From NCBI GenBank assembly GCA_047975215.1, contig JBKEDD010000010.1, positions 1 to 61,601 on the forward strand: a DNA stretch of 61,601 bases, written 5' to 3'. This stretch comes from JAGRMG01 sp047975215. GTDB taxonomy: Bacteria > Pseudomonadota > Alphaproteobacteria > Rhodobacterales > Rhodobacteraceae. The translations under genes and the position numbers were made by a program. Below the pieces are notes generated by a model, which worked only from the letters and a program-made list of their open reading frames with translations, was not told where the DNA came from and made no database searches. Shown in pieces: positions 44,167 through 52,977 of the stretch. Within the stretch, counting starts at the first letter, position 1; each line of letters begins with the position of its first letter.

Positions 44167-44812
44167 AGTCGGTCACTCCACAAAATTTGCACCCGAAGTG
44201 CGGTTGCTTTGGCCAGCGTTCAGTCCTGTATGACTTGCTGATATCAGACAGTGTGCCGAGGGGGCGTTCCATAAGCTCCGGCATCTGCTGGCGCGTAAAC
44301 GTATCCCCGACCTTCTTGTCCTTCTCGACATAGTACCAGACTGTGCTGACGGTTTGCAACTCCGGGTATGCCCAGAACATCGTCAACGCCGTGGTGCCTG
44401 CCTGTTTGTCGTCGCCGTAATAGCCGCCCGACTTATAGTCGACCACCATCGCAACCTCAGGAGAGAAGAATGATTGCACATCGATCTTACAGCGTGACCA
44501 TACCTTTCGCTTGCGGTCGAACCACTCACACCGCTCGAGCTCACATGTGAAGGCGAACTCCTCTTCAACCTTTACATTCGGCAGTGAGGCGACATAGCTG
44601 GCCACAGGCTCGAGATGCTCCCAGCGTGACGGCAGCGGCACACCCTTGTCGACCTTCAGCTCCAGCACCTTATGCATGTCGTTGCCCTTCTTGAGTGCTT
44701 CGGTCTCGACGAAAGGCACGTCCTTGACGACTTTTTCCCGATAGTATTGATGCGGACAGTTCTCATACCGGGCAAGAGCGGAGTGCGACCATGCGATTTC
44801 GGTGGGCTTCAA
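44138..44812 (-). CDS. PD-(D/E)XK nuclease, Cas4/RecB-like with probable Fe-S cluster
   Basis: The product has 224 residues from TTG 44812, with CCGGAG upstream and the start inside the previous stop. The nuclease motif is CKID (D111) and VVDYKSG (D125, K127). Cys19 (YENCPHQYY) pairs with a C-terminal trio C208, C211, C216 (CKFCGVTDC), the layout of Fe-S nucleases of the Cas4/AddB type. It would process DNA ends for recombination or packaging. I see no CRISPR array, so a Cas role is unlikely. Confidence 0.78.
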   Translation of the reverse strand: MKPTEIAWSHSALARYENCPHQYYREKVVKDVPFVETEALKKGNDMHKVLELKVDKGVPLPSRWEHLEPVASYVASLPNVKVEEEFAFTCELERCEWFDRKRKVWSRCKIDVQSFFSPEVAMVVDYKSGGYYGDDKQAGTTALTMFWAYPELQTVSTVWYYVEKDKKVGDTFTRQQMPELMERPLGTLSDISKSYRTERWPKQPHFGCKFCGVTDCEFRGKSHR

Positions 44813-45201
44813 TGTACATACTCCGGTTTATCAATGCCGCCACTGCGAAATTTGGCGGCCACGCTATATCCCCGTGCCGCAATGGAGGCGATCTCTACCA
44901 GATCTATAGCAGGGTGCGCTTCGTCGTCTATGACACGGATAACCTCGCGGCACATGAACACGTTTTCCTCAAACCGGAACAGCACCTGAGCTTCCGTATA
45001 GCAAGGATCGATGAAGTCGGCTTCGTCTTCGCCGTTGTCCCGGAACACAGGCAGACACTCGATGCGCACCACCATCAGGTGAAACCCAAACCCATCACGC
45101 ATAGTGTCTATGGTCTTCGCCAGCGCCGTGCCGACACGGTTGCTTATAAGGCATGGCGTGAGGACGATGCCGGGCTCCATGCGTATAAATTCTCTGCTCA
45201 T
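44809..45201 (-). CDS. Protein of unknown function
   Basis: The product has 130 residues; ATG 45201 overlaps the DNA polymerase stop (ATGA). It is a mixed alpha/beta protein with FHLMVVRIECLPVF and EENVFMCREVIRVIDDEA segments and no clear motif. The 3' end contains a copy of the repeated operator-like half-site (44818-44830). Confidence 0.6.
   Translation of the reverse strand: MSREFIRMEPGIVLTPCLISNRVGTALAKTIDTMRDGFGFHLMVVRIECLPVFRDNGEDEADFIDPCYTEAQVLFRFEENVFMCREVIRVIDDEAHPAIDLVEIASIAARGYSVAAKFRSGGIDKPEYVH
44818..44830. promoter_or_regulatory. Copy of the repeated 13-bp half-site
   Basis: ATACTCCGGTTTA differs by one base from the copy at 47103-47115. It sits just upstream of the Cas4-like nuclease start and doubles as its ribosome binding site region. 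Part of the likeness may therefore come from the GGAG needed for translation. TTGATA and TTGAAG boxes 16 bases apart surround it. Confidence 0.4.
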
Positions 45202-47069
45202 TTCGCGTCTCCATATCTTTGCACGATTGCCGACTCTGCGCCGGTGATAAGCTCGGGCCACCAGTCCACCGACCCGGTCATGCAGTCCATCGCTACGGCA
45301 TCAAACTCACAGGCGATGGTGGCGGGTAGGACGTAAACCACCTCGTCGTGGACCTGTAGTTGTGGGCGGAACCCGCTGACGTCGAATATCTTCTTCGTCT
45401 GCCAGTTCACAATCTCTCTGGCGAGAAACTGGCTTATGTTCTCGACGGCCTTCCCGCCGTAGATTTTGGTATAGCCGGAGCCGCCCTTGGTATAGACAAG
45501 ATTGCGGTCGCCGTCTTCCTCTTCCTTGATCCGCAGGTTGTTCCATTCGATCAGCGAGCCGCTATACAGCGACCGCACCCCAGCCTGCCTGTTCGGACCG
45601 ACGAACCACTCGATAGGCGGGTTGGTCGGCAGGTTCGGCGGCACCTCCCCACGGGCCAGGATATTAACGCGGTCGCCGCAGGCGTACCAGTTATTGCGAA
45701 TGCGGGCGTAAGTTCGACGGTAGATGTCGACCACGCCCTGACATTCCTCGAGCGGCAAGAGAAGCCCCTGCTGCGCCCTCAGCATGCCCCGATAGGTTGC
45801 TGCCCCTGACTGGTAGCCCAGGGACAGCACCGCCACCTTGCCGATGTTACGCTCGGTCTTGTCAGTTTCCTTGGATATAGGCCGGTGGTAAATCTTACCG
45901 GCGAAGGTGGCGTATTCATCCTCGCCAGCGGCGAGGCGATCCATCACATCCCACTGCCCGGCGAGACAGGCGTTGGTGCGGAGCTCGATGTTTGATGAGT
46001 CGATGACGTAAATGACATAACCTTCCGGCGCCATGATCGCCTGCCGGATTTTGGCCCCCGGACCACGCGACGAGAGGTTCTGCGCGTTTTGCTTTTGCCC
46101 CCCCGAAAACCTCTTTGTTTGTTTCGCCCCGGCGTAGTTCAGTGGGACACACCACGGCCCCTCGTCAGCGAGGTCTCGGTACCTTGCGGATCGGGTTTCT
46201 GTGATGGTTGATTTGACGGCGAGGCGAGCTTCAAGCACGTCGCTGAGGAGTCCGGTTGCTTCTTCGACCAATGTGTTAAACGCAATATCGTTTTTGGCGA
46301 ACGCATAGGTCTCCTTGCCGGTCGTCTTCGATATCTTCGTGGGTGGATCCACCCCCAGCTCTGTCAGTATCTCAGCAAATTGATCGTTCGATGACAACTG
46401 CCGTTTCGTGTACGGCAGAGACTCGAACAGCGCCTCCTTGCGGGCGAGATCTTCTTCGTGCAGCTCGGCGAGGAGCGGCTTGTCGAGGATGAACTTCGGC
46501 TCGGTGAACATGCGAACCGTCCAGTCCAGCACCCAGCGCTCCTTTTCCGGGAACGTTGCGCTCAGCAGCTGATACAGCGCCCAGGTGTCATCGACGTCGT
46601 CGACACAGTAGCTGCCGAGCTGATCGAGATGGAACGGCGAGGGGTCGCGCACGCCTTTGACGTCGTTCAGCGCCTTGCCTTTGATCTTCCCCTTGCGGCC
46701 GATCATCTGGGCCAGATGGTCCAGCCCGAAGCGCGCGGATCGCTCACAGATTACAGCACGGGCCATGCCCAACGTGTCCGCCCATTCCGCCGGACGGACG
46801 CCGTGGTGGTGCGTAAGGACGAACCCATCGAACGGCAGATTATGCCCGACGATGCGGGCCGTCGACCAGTCGTATTGCCGGACGAAATAGCGGAACTCAT
46901 CGGCCAGCAGCCAGACCGAATTGCCGCCGTTGATTTTCACCCCCCAACCGTACTCCTTGAACCGGGGATCCCGGATATAGGTGGAGGTGGCCATCTTTCT
47001 GAGGCTGTACTCGTCGTCGAAATAGGTCTCAGCGTCGAGCACGACGTCGTTGAGGGGGGCTGCCGGCAT
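45198..47069 (-). CDS. DNA polymerase, family A
   Basis: The product has 623 residues. The 3'-5' exonuclease starts with VLDAETYF (D12, E14) and includes IVGHNLPFDGFVL. Polymerase motif A is DSSNIELR (near 357), motif B RNIGKVAVLSLGYQSG (near 409-424), and motif C VHDEVVY (near 577). Tyr/Gln of the usual DYSQIELR are replaced by Ser/Asn. It is the replicative polymerase, with its own promoter upstream. RBS TTGGAG; a frame-shifted ATG lies 4 bases ahead. Confidence 0.93.
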   Translation of the reverse strand: MPAAPLNDVVLDAETYFDDEYSLRKMATSTYIRDPRFKEYGWGVKINGGNSVWLLADEFRYFVRQYDWSTARIVGHNLPFDGFVLTHHHGVRPAEWADTLGMARAVICERSARFGLDHLAQMIGRKGKIKGKALNDVKGVRDPSPFHLDQLGSYCVDDVDDTWALYQLLSATFPEKERWVLDWTVRMFTEPKFILDKPLLAELHEEDLARKEALFESLPYTKRQLSSNDQFAEILTELGVDPPTKISKTTGKETYAFAKNDIAFNTLVEEATGLLSDVLEARLAVKSTITETRSARYRDLADEGPWCVPLNYAGAKQTKRFSGGQKQNAQNLSSRGPGAKIRQAIMAPEGYVIYVIDSSNIELRTNACLAGQWDVMDRLAAGEDEYATFAGKIYHRPISKETDKTERNIGKVAVLSLGYQSGAATYRGMLRAQQGLLLPLEECQGVVDIYRRTYARIRNNWYACGDRVNILARGEVPPNLPTNPPIEWFVGPNRQAGVRSLYSGSLIEWNNLRIKEEEDGDRNLVYTKGGSGYTKIYGGKAVENISQFLAREIVNWQTKKIFDVSGFRPQLQVHDEVVYVLPATIACEFDAVAMDCMTGSVDWWPELITGAESAIVQRYGDAK

Positions 47070-47094
47070 CCATAGTCTCCAAGGTCGAGCCTGT

Positions 47095-47123
47095 ATTCAA
47101 CCATACTCCGGGTTACAGGTCAA
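47095..47123 (-). promoter_or_regulatory. Promoter of the DNA polymerase sub-operon with half-site
   Basis: On the minus strand TTGACC (complement of 47118-47123) and TTGAAT (complement of 47095-47100) are 17 bases apart. The spacer carries TAACCCGGAGTAT, the recurring half-site (47103-47115). The layout matches the promoter at 1087. It lies at the end of the preceding gene, about 30 bases before the polymerase start. Confidence 0.6.
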
Positions 47124-47427
47124 GGAACCTTTCGATTTCGTGTAAATATACCAGCTGGTTTTTCGGGCGGTCATCTCCATATCCGAAAATGATGTAGTTG
47201 GCCCTGTACACCCACGCGCCCAGGTATAACCTACTATTGCGTTTTATTACCCGCCCTTGCCACCAGTATAAATTCAGCAGGTCGTGCCATGTCTTCCAGA
47301 AAAACATGCCATACGTGTTGTCATTATAGACCTGCTGAATCATGCCAAGAGTGAGCTGCTCGACCCGGTACATTTCCATCTGGGCCAGGCTCTCCTGGAA
47401 TTGTTTCTTCTCTTCAGCGCTCAGCAT
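47113..47427 (-). CDS. Protein of unknown function
   Basis: The 104-residue product from ATG 47427 has many aromatics (YGMFFWKTWHDLLNLYWWQGRV) and no obvious membrane segment. It ends in a charged helix (VYLHEIERFLDL). The 3' end overlaps the polymerase promoter. No family recognised. Confidence 0.6.
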   Translation of the reverse strand: MLSAEEKKQFQESLAQMEMYRVEQLTLGMIQQVYNDNTYGMFFWKTWHDLLNLYWWQGRVIKRNSRLYLGAWVYRANYIIFGYGDDRPKNQLVYLHEIERFLDL

Positions 47428-47428
47428 G

Positions 47429-48058
47429 TTAATGCTCCTTGAAGTTGACGGGGTCTTCACCATTCCAGCAAGCCCCGCATTGAGCGCAGGATTTCACCTT
47501 GCCTGTCTGTTCGGGGCAGGTGAACCCGACGTCGGGGCGGCCCACGACAGCGCCGCGCGAACCGCCCCACCCGCTGAAGCGGATGGCACAGCGGTGCCAT
47601 CCCCAGGCGGTCGAGATCTGATGGAGTGTTCGGCCGATATCGCTATCGGGCGCGTGCGCTGTGTATCCGAACAGATGCAGCTCGGGGTGCCGTTCGAGGG
47701 AATCACCCCAGAATCTAACATAATCAATGGAGTAAAAGTCCCCGAGCACATGCAGGCGGATCAGCACCCGCTTATAGGAATCACACAGCTCGGCGACGCC
47801 TGCGCTGAGCTTCGCAAGGAAGTCCGGCGAGGTGTGGTCGTATCGGTGGGCGAACGGCATGTTGTTACCGTAGCATTTATCCCACATCAGGCACGCCGTC
47901 GGGCAGGTGCGGCGCTCCTCGAGCGACAGAGAGTACAGCACCGCGTTTCTCAGAGGGCCGACAGTGACCCGGCCTCCGAGTTTCTTGTTGTTCACCCCCG
48001 GCTTCAGCATGCTGTGGTCGGGGGCGCGGATCGTTGAGGGGTAACGCGTTCTATCCAC
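47429..48058 (-). CDS. Gp88-like protein with Cys clusters
   Basis: The product has 209 residues. It resembles the gene 88 family of actinophages and related phages: LSLEERRTCPTACLMWDKCYGNN near the N-terminus, VLIRLHVLGDFYSIDYVRFW in the middle, and CPEQTGKVKSCAQCGACW at the end. The Cys spacing suggests a metal or Fe-S site. The function of the family is not established. It overlaps the upstream gene by 8 bases. Confidence 0.65.
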   Translation of the reverse strand: MDRTRYPSTIRAPDHSMLKPGVNNKKLGGRVTVGPLRNAVLYSLSLEERRTCPTACLMWDKCYGNNMPFAHRYDHTSPDFLAKLSAGVAELCDSYKRVLIRLHVLGDFYSIDYVRFWGDSLERHPELHLFGYTAHAPDSDIGRTLHQISTAWGWHRCAIRFSGWGGSRGAVVGRPDVGFTCPEQTGKVKSCAQCGACWNGEDPVNFKEH

Positions 48059-48746
48059 CCATCATCTCCATCCAGTGCGCCCTGATCACCTTGCCGAGCT
48101 CTTCAGGCGGCATGAAGAACAGGTGCGTCTGGTGCTTCGGGAGGAGGCTTTCCCTCTCCAGGATGTTGGCCCTGTATTTATGTGCGTAAGGGGGTATAAC
48201 CCGATCTCTTCGGCGGTCATATATCATCCCATGACGAACCCCGTTACCGATGTGAGTGTTAATCCGACGGCGGAACTCATAGCACGCAGCGATGCGCTCT
48301 GCTTCAAGCGCAGCCACCCCAAATAGGTGCTGGGTCCGCCCTTTGTTGTAAAGTTTATCGTTCCCTGCCAAGCAGAACGGAAATCCGTCTGGATGGCCAG
48401 TGTCCATGATGCGGAATACCTCAATGCCACGCTCTGTTTCGTAGTTATACGAAATCAGGGAGACGTCGAAGTTCGGGCGGGCCTTCACTGTGTGTGAGGC
48501 CCCGCTATAAGTGAAGTTCCGCACTCGGTCGTAGATCAGGTTCGCCGCTGCGGCGCCATGCGCCGCTTCGATGCGCGCGTATAACTTGTCGTCAGTTCTC
48601 TTGCCACGCTTCTTCTCAAAAACCACCCCTTTATTGTAGCTCCGGTTCACCCGCCACACGGGGTTGTCAATCACATCTTCGAACCAATGGGTATTGGTCA
48701 GCTTCGGCTTCTTCCACAGCCGGTCGTCGATCATATCAAGGTCCAT
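48051..48746 (-). CDS. Protein of unknown function
   Basis: The 231-residue product from ATG 48746 has AAGGAGG upstream. It is rich in Arg, Tyr and Asn with patches such as NRSYNKGVVFEKKRGKR and YEFRRRINTHIG, and looks like a compact alpha/beta protein. It lies between the VWA gene and the gp88-like gene. No motif or family recognised. Confidence 0.6.
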   Translation of the reverse strand: MDLDMIDDRLWKKPKLTNTHWFEDVIDNPVWRVNRSYNKGVVFEKKRGKRTDDKLYARIEAAHGAAAANLIYDRVRNFTYSGASHTVKARPNFDVSLISYNYETERGIEVFRIMDTGHPDGFPFCLAGNDKLYNKGRTQHLFGVAALEAERIAACYEFRRRINTHIGNGVRHGMIYDRRRDRVIPPYAHKYRANILERESLLPKHQTHLFFMPPEELGKVIRAHWMEMMGG

Positions 48747-48756
48747 GACGGCCTCC

Positions 48757-49884
48757 TTACGTTACATCCACATGCGTACCCCAGTCCGGGAACGCCCCAT
48801 GTCCGTGTCGGCAAAACACCGTCGGGTGGGGGAAGGGCAGCACAGGTGGGATCTCCATATCGGAGAACAGGATCGTCGGCGCCGGACGCTGGTCGCGTAG
48901 GTAGTCGAACGCCGGGTTCATATTGGTGCCGCCCCGCCCCTTGATCGGGGGCAGGATGACACCATCAAGCACCGAGCCCTGATGCACATCGCGCACGCCC
49001 GTGTCGCACTGCACCAGCAAGACGTCCTCGATGTTGAACGCCTCGGTCGCAGCGTTTACCTCGGACAGGAATTGCTTCAGTGCGTTGGGCCCGACCGAGC
49101 CGGAGGTATCGATGATGCAGTTCAACGAGGGCATCCCCTTCGCCCCATAGCTGGGCAGGATGATGTCCCTATGCCGGCGGTTCGGCCGGTTCCAGTCAAA
49201 GCCGAATTCCTGACCCTTGCTGATATGCGCCCACAGGATATCCTGCCAGCGCGCCTTCGGCTCAGTCAGGCTCTTGATCAGCTCCTCGAACATGCCGGGC
49301 ATGCTGCCCATCTGCTTTGCGACGTCAGCGCTCTGCAGGATTAGAGACGTCAGGTCGACCTTCATCGTCTCGATGTCGGCGCTGGTCGCCGGGGAGCCGT
49401 CGTCTTTCGTCGGTGGAATAACATCCCCTATGACGGAGCCGTTATCACCGCCGTTCTGTAACAGCCGGTCGAAGATTTCTTCCGCCGTTAACCCGTCGAA
49501 TTGTTCGTCATACAGATGCGGCTTCGGCAGAGAGACCCCCTCGTGCTTCTCGAGCTGCAGGTTGATGGCGTAATCCGTCGCAATATTCCATAGCTCCGCC
49601 CAGGCCTTAGATAGCCCACCCGTCGTGGCGGCATGCTCTGCCATCCGCAACGGATGCATGAAAATGACATGGCAGATTTCATGCAGGATCACGCCGATGA
49701 CGTGATCCAGCGTCAGCTTGTCGACAAAGTTCTCGTTGACCCAGATCGTCTTGCCATCCGTTGCCATGGTTTGGAATGGCCCGTTCGGATCGGCGACCTT
49801 CTCGTTCAGGTTCATTAGCACCGTTGCGAAGAACGGATGCCGCATGACCAGGATCGCTTTCGCTTGCTTATATCGTTCGTGCAT
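48757..49884 (-). CDS. Metallopeptidase-like/VWA protein (DUF2201 type)
   Basis: The product has 375 residues. An N-terminal zincin-like domain has ILHEICHVIFMHP (H68, E69, H72). The C-terminal half is a VWA-like domain with MIDAS motif DTSGSVG (about 258-264) and a TPTILFSDMEIP-type strand. Such proteins work with MoxR ATPases, and one is encoded nearby. Together they would remodel or activate a target protein, as RavA-ViaA and CbbQ-CbbO do; the target here is unknown. Confidence 0.8.
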   Translation of the reverse strand: MHERYKQAKAILVMRHPFFATVLMNLNEKVADPNGPFQTMATDGKTIWVNENFVDKLTLDHVIGVILHEICHVIFMHPLRMAEHAATTGGLSKAWAELWNIATDYAINLQLEKHEGVSLPKPHLYDEQFDGLTAEEIFDRLLQNGGDNGSVIGDVIPPTKDDGSPATSADIETMKVDLTSLILQSADVAKQMGSMPGMFEELIKSLTEPKARWQDILWAHISKGQEFGFDWNRPNRRHRDIILPSYGAKGMPSLNCIIDTSGSVGPNALKQFLSEVNAATEAFNIEDVLLVQCDTGVRDVHQGSVLDGVILPPIKGRGGTNMNPAFDYLRDQRPAPTILFSDMEIPPVLPFPHPTVFCRHGHGAFPDWGTHVDVT

Positions 49885-49885
49885 A

Positions 49886-50119
49886 TCAATCTCCCGTCGG
49901 GATCAAGGCCACCTGCTTGATATAGTGGCCCTGCCCGAGCTTCTCGCACATCGCCAGGGCTTGCTGTTCATGTTTGTACACCTGCACAGCGCCGTTGGCG
50001 TAGACCCGGATGCAGCCGTCCAGGCATACAGCCCAGAACACCACCTCCTTGGTCCCCAGAGCGGCGCGCTTGGCGCGGCTCTTAGCGATGTAATGTTTCA
50101 TGTTCGGGTTGAATCCCAT
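49886..50119 (-). CDS. Small protein between VWA and MoxR genes
   Basis: The 77-residue product starts in ATGA of the MoxR gene. A basic N-terminus (KHYIAKSRAKRAAL) leads to VFWAVCLDGCIRVYANGAVQVYKHEQQAL, a beta pattern. It is locked between the two partner genes, so it could be an adaptor; no family recognised. Confidence 0.6.
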   Translation of the reverse strand: MGFNPNMKHYIAKSRAKRAALGTKEVVFWAVCLDGCIRVYANGAVQVYKHEQQALAMCEKLGQGHYIKQVALIPTGD

Positions 50120-51147
50120 CAGCCTGACACCTTCGACATCCGGTTCGCCACCCAGTCCTGATAGCTCGCGTCGTGGCGCAGGCGGGCGTCACGCTTCAGC
50201 GCCATCATGATCGCCATGCGGCTGAACTCCGGGCCGATCTTGTCGAGGAAGTCCAGCATCGTACCGAACTGGCCTTTCTTTACCGACATCGCGCAGGCAA
50301 CCGTCGCTGCGTATTTCACAGCCACGTCGGTGCCATCCTTCAGCTCGGTGATCTCGCCCGCCAGAATTTTCTCGATATCAGGCAGATCACGCCAGACACG
50401 CACGAAACTCCGCAGCTCAGCGATCGGTCCCTTGCCGACCCGGCCGGAGACGTAGGCCAGCGTCGCCATGCTGTCCAGCTTCGGGTCCTCTGCAACCGCC
50501 CGACCGACATCTTCCCAGCCGCGAGGCGTCGTGTTCACTGTGCGTGAGGCACTGAAATTGTGCAGCAGGTCCTTGCGGAAATTCAGGAAGCCGATCATCT
50601 CCCCCGGAAGGCCTGCCTCAAGAGCCCATTTCGACCAGCTGTCGACGCTGGTTGTCGCCTCGACATGGCTGAAGCGGTCAGCAAGGGCAGTTGGCATCTT
50701 GCGGGCGGCGGCGCCATCGCTGACCCGGTTTCCGCAGGCGATGATCCGCCATCCCTCTGGCAGTTGATACTCTCCGATGCGCTTGTCGAGCGCGAACTGC
50801 ATGGCCGCCGCCATCACCGACGGGCCCGCCGTGTTCAGCTCGTCGAGGTGGACCACACCGACGCTGTCGGGGTCAGTCGGGAGTTCGCCCATCGGTACCC
50901 ACTTGACGCCGGTCCTGTCCTCGTTGACGACCGGCAGGCCTCGCAGATCGACCGGCTCCATCAGCGTCAGGTGCAGGGGCAGATACTGTGCGTTCTTGCG
51001 CTCGGCCAGCTGCCGGGTCATCTGGGTCTTGCCGACGCCCGGTGCCCCCCAGATAAACAGGTTCTGCCGCTCGTCGAACACGTAGTCCAGAAGTTTTTCC
51101 ATATCTTCCGGGACGAGCACCATCATTTCATTCTGTTCTTCAGCCAT
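50119..51147 (-). CDS. MoxR-family AAA+ ATPase
   Basis: The product has 342 residues from ATG 51147 (AGGAGA upstream). Walker A is GAPGVGKT (34-41) and Walker B VVHLDELN (D102, E103), with the MoxR feature LPLHLTLMEPVDLRGLP between them. The C-terminal half is helical lid. MoxR enzymes are chaperones or protein activators that team with VWA proteins; the partner is two genes downstream. Confidence 0.85.
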   Translation of the reverse strand: MAEEQNEMMVLVPEDMEKLLDYVFDERQNLFIWGAPGVGKTQMTRQLAERKNAQYLPLHLTLMEPVDLRGLPVVNEDRTGVKWVPMGELPTDPDSVGVVHLDELNTAGPSVMAAAMQFALDKRIGEYQLPEGWRIIACGNRVSDGAAARKMPTALADRFSHVEATTSVDSWSKWALEAGLPGEMIGFLNFRKDLLHNFSASRTVNTTPRGWEDVGRAVAEDPKLDSMATLAYVSGRVGKGPIAELRSFVRVWRDLPDIEKILAGEITELKDGTDVAVKYAATVACAMSVKKGQFGTMLDFLDKIGPEFSRMAIMMALKRDARLRHDASYQDWVANRMSKVSG

Positions 51148-51193
51148 CGGTATGTCTCCTGGTGTTGGCTTGCGGGGGTAGGGCGCGAGCGCC

Positions 51194-51511
51194 CTACTTG
51201 TTCTCGTAACGATCCAGCAGGCGGAGCAGGACGTCTGCCTCGCTGTCATTGGCAACCGGCAGAATCTCGTTCTCGGCGAGCTCCCTTATATTGATGATGG
51301 CGGCAGCGACCCAGTCTTCGCCTTCCACTTCCATCAGTCGCTTCATGTCCTCAGGTGTAGGGTCGTGCCCCACACCCTCGAAGTAGCTGCACGCCATCCG
51401 CTCATATGTCTGTTCGGCGGCCTGGTCCCGGTCTGCGGCGACGACCTCTACCGTGTACGTCCCTCCCTCAGGCCAGTCATGTCACGGCACGACGACGTAG
51501 AACCTAGGCAC
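51194..51511 (-). pseudogene. Gene interrupted by an in-frame TGA at codon 10
   Basis: A coupled GTG (complement 51509-51511) opens a frame that reads PRFYVVVP, hits TGA (complement 51482-51484), and continues with HDWPEGGTYTVEVVAADRDQ into the 67-residue frame from ATG 51397. Both parts look like one natural protein of about 105 residues. No start codon lies between the TGA and ATG 51397, which has a poor ribosome binding site. It may be a nonsense mutation, a sequencing error or an opal readthrough site; the shorter product may still be made. Confidence 0.6.
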
Positions 51512-52097
51512 TGGCGTCCTCTAGCTCAGCGTTATCGTACTGCTTCAGTATGAACAGGAAACTGTCCTTGTCCGGCAGGGTGTCGAACGAGAAACTGTGC
51601 ATCAGGGCGACGGGGGTGTACTCGTTTTTGTACCCCTTAGCGTCGGTATCAGGTAGCGGCTCGCCGAAGCGGTTCTCGGCCCAGGGCATGCTGTTCTTGA
51701 CGTTTAACCCCCGATACACCTCGACCTGGCGGGTGTCGAAGTCGATCCAATATGCCCACTCACAGAACAGGCCGTCTCTGCCGAACTCAACATCGTTCAC
51801 CATGAGTGTTTCGCCTTCAGCGATCATCTCCAATATGTCAGAACCGAGATCGCGATCGGCCGAAGAAGGGCGGTCCATTTTACCAGCAGTGATCTGTTCA
51901 CATTCGTCATCGGTAATAAATCGACACGCCGCCAGGTTCTCGGTGAAGCTGGCGTATTTCTCAGGGTCGTCGACCAGCGCCTGGCAGAACGCCAGCACGT
52001 CCATGCCCTGCCCCTCAGGATACCCATCCCATCGGCCGTATTGCGCCAGCTTCGTCTCGCCGTTGATGCTGGCGCAGATCAAATGTCTCGTTCCCAT
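51504..52097 (-). CDS. Conserved phage protein of unknown function
   Basis: The product has 197 residues. The start MGTRHLICASINGETKLAQY followed by GRWDGYPEGQG is a pattern often seen in phage and prophage proteins of unknown function. The rest is acidic, with WIDFDTRQVEVYRG in the middle. Its stop overlaps the start of the interrupted gene. I cannot assign an activity. Confidence 0.65.
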   Translation of the reverse strand: MGTRHLICASINGETKLAQYGRWDGYPEGQGMDVLAFCQALVDDPEKYASFTENLAACRFITDDECEQITAGKMDRPSSADRDLGSDILEMIAEGETLMVNDVEFGRDGLFCEWAYWIDFDTRQVEVYRGLNVKNSMPWAENRFGEPLPDTDAKGYKNEYTPVALMHSFSFDTLPDKDSFLFILKQYDNAELEDASA

Positions 52098-52098
52098 G

Positions 52099-52977
52099 TC
52101 ACTCTCCTTGGTTGGGATAGAACTGTTTCAGGCGTTGCTGGATCTCAGCGAGCCCGGTGATAGCGTCGGATCGGAGCCCGGCGTCGTTCTTCGCCTCGTC
52201 GACGCTGATGCTGCAGCCCCGCACCGTGTCGAGGATCTCCTCTATTTCCGGGTTGCCCGTCACGTTCATCGCCCCGAGCAGGGACGGCAGTGCCTCGAGC
52301 TTGTCGAAGGTGGACTGGAACAGCTTCGCCTTCTCGTCCTTGTCCCGTGCCTCCAGCCGGTCCAACGCCCGACCCACCGTGTCACCGATGCGGGACACCA
52401 GCGCCTGCACGAGGTGGTCGTGCTCGGTGCTGACCTGATCACGGATGATGTCGACCACATCCTCCGGCAGAGACAGGCGCAGGTCGTCGACGTCGGTCTC
52501 TGGGATCCGCTCGAAGCGGATGTTCCAGTGGTAGAAGCTGCGCAGCTGGGACACATGCGGGTAGTCCTCGACCTGGAACGCCGAGCCGAGCTCGGTCATC
52601 GCCGAGATGATCATATCCCGATAGCCGGTCTCGATCTCCTGCACAGCCTCCCAGAACCGCGCTTTGATGGACCCCATTTCGGCGTCGTATTGCAGCACCA
52701 GGTCAGCGGCGAGCAGGCCGACACCATCATAGTGCCACGGTAGCGTCAGTTCGGCGTGCTTGCGGCGCGCCTCACTAGCCAGCCGGATCGGCACCTTCAG
52801 GCGCTCGTCACTGATCAGGGATTTGTGGACCCGGATGGAGTTCGCAGCAGCTGCATTCGACGCCTGCCTCTGCGCATCCGAGAGGTTCTTGTCCAGCTTG
52901 TTGCCGCTCCAGCAGCCGATGGACATCGAGGTCAACACGCCCTTCGCGCGCATGGCTTCACGGATTTCGTGTGTCAT
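52099..52977 (-). CDS. Helical protein of unknown function
   Basis: The product has 292 residues from ATG 52977 (ACCTTGGAG upstream; the frame is open further but includes the hairpin sequence there). The N-terminus has MSIGCWSGNKLDKNLSD; the remainder is a mostly helical protein with SIKARFWEAVQEIETGYRDMI and acidic helices. No family recognised. It is transcribed right after the large hairpin at 52999-53058. Confidence 0.6.
   Translation of the reverse strand: MTHEIREAMRAKGVLTSMSIGCWSGNKLDKNLSDAQRQASNAAAANSIRVHKSLISDERLKVPIRLASEARRKHAELTLPWHYDGVGLLAADLVLQYDAEMGSIKARFWEAVQEIETGYRDMIISAMTELGSAFQVEDYPHVSQLRSFYHWNIRFERIPETDVDDLRLSLPEDVVDIIRDQVSTEHDHLVQALVSRIGDTVGRALDRLEARDKDEKAKLFQSTFDKLEALPSLLGAMNVTGNPEIEEILDTVRGCSISVDEAKNDAGLRSDAITGLAEIQQRLKQFYPNQGE

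Noticed and set aside
44138..44812. CRISPR-Cas adaptation module
   Set aside because: Only a Cas4-like fold is seen. There is no array of spaced repeats and no cas1 or cas2.
51482..51484. Genome-wide reassignment of TGA to Trp
   Set aside because: TGA is used as the true stop in many overlapping gene pairs (ATGA), so the single internal TGA cannot reflect a changed code.
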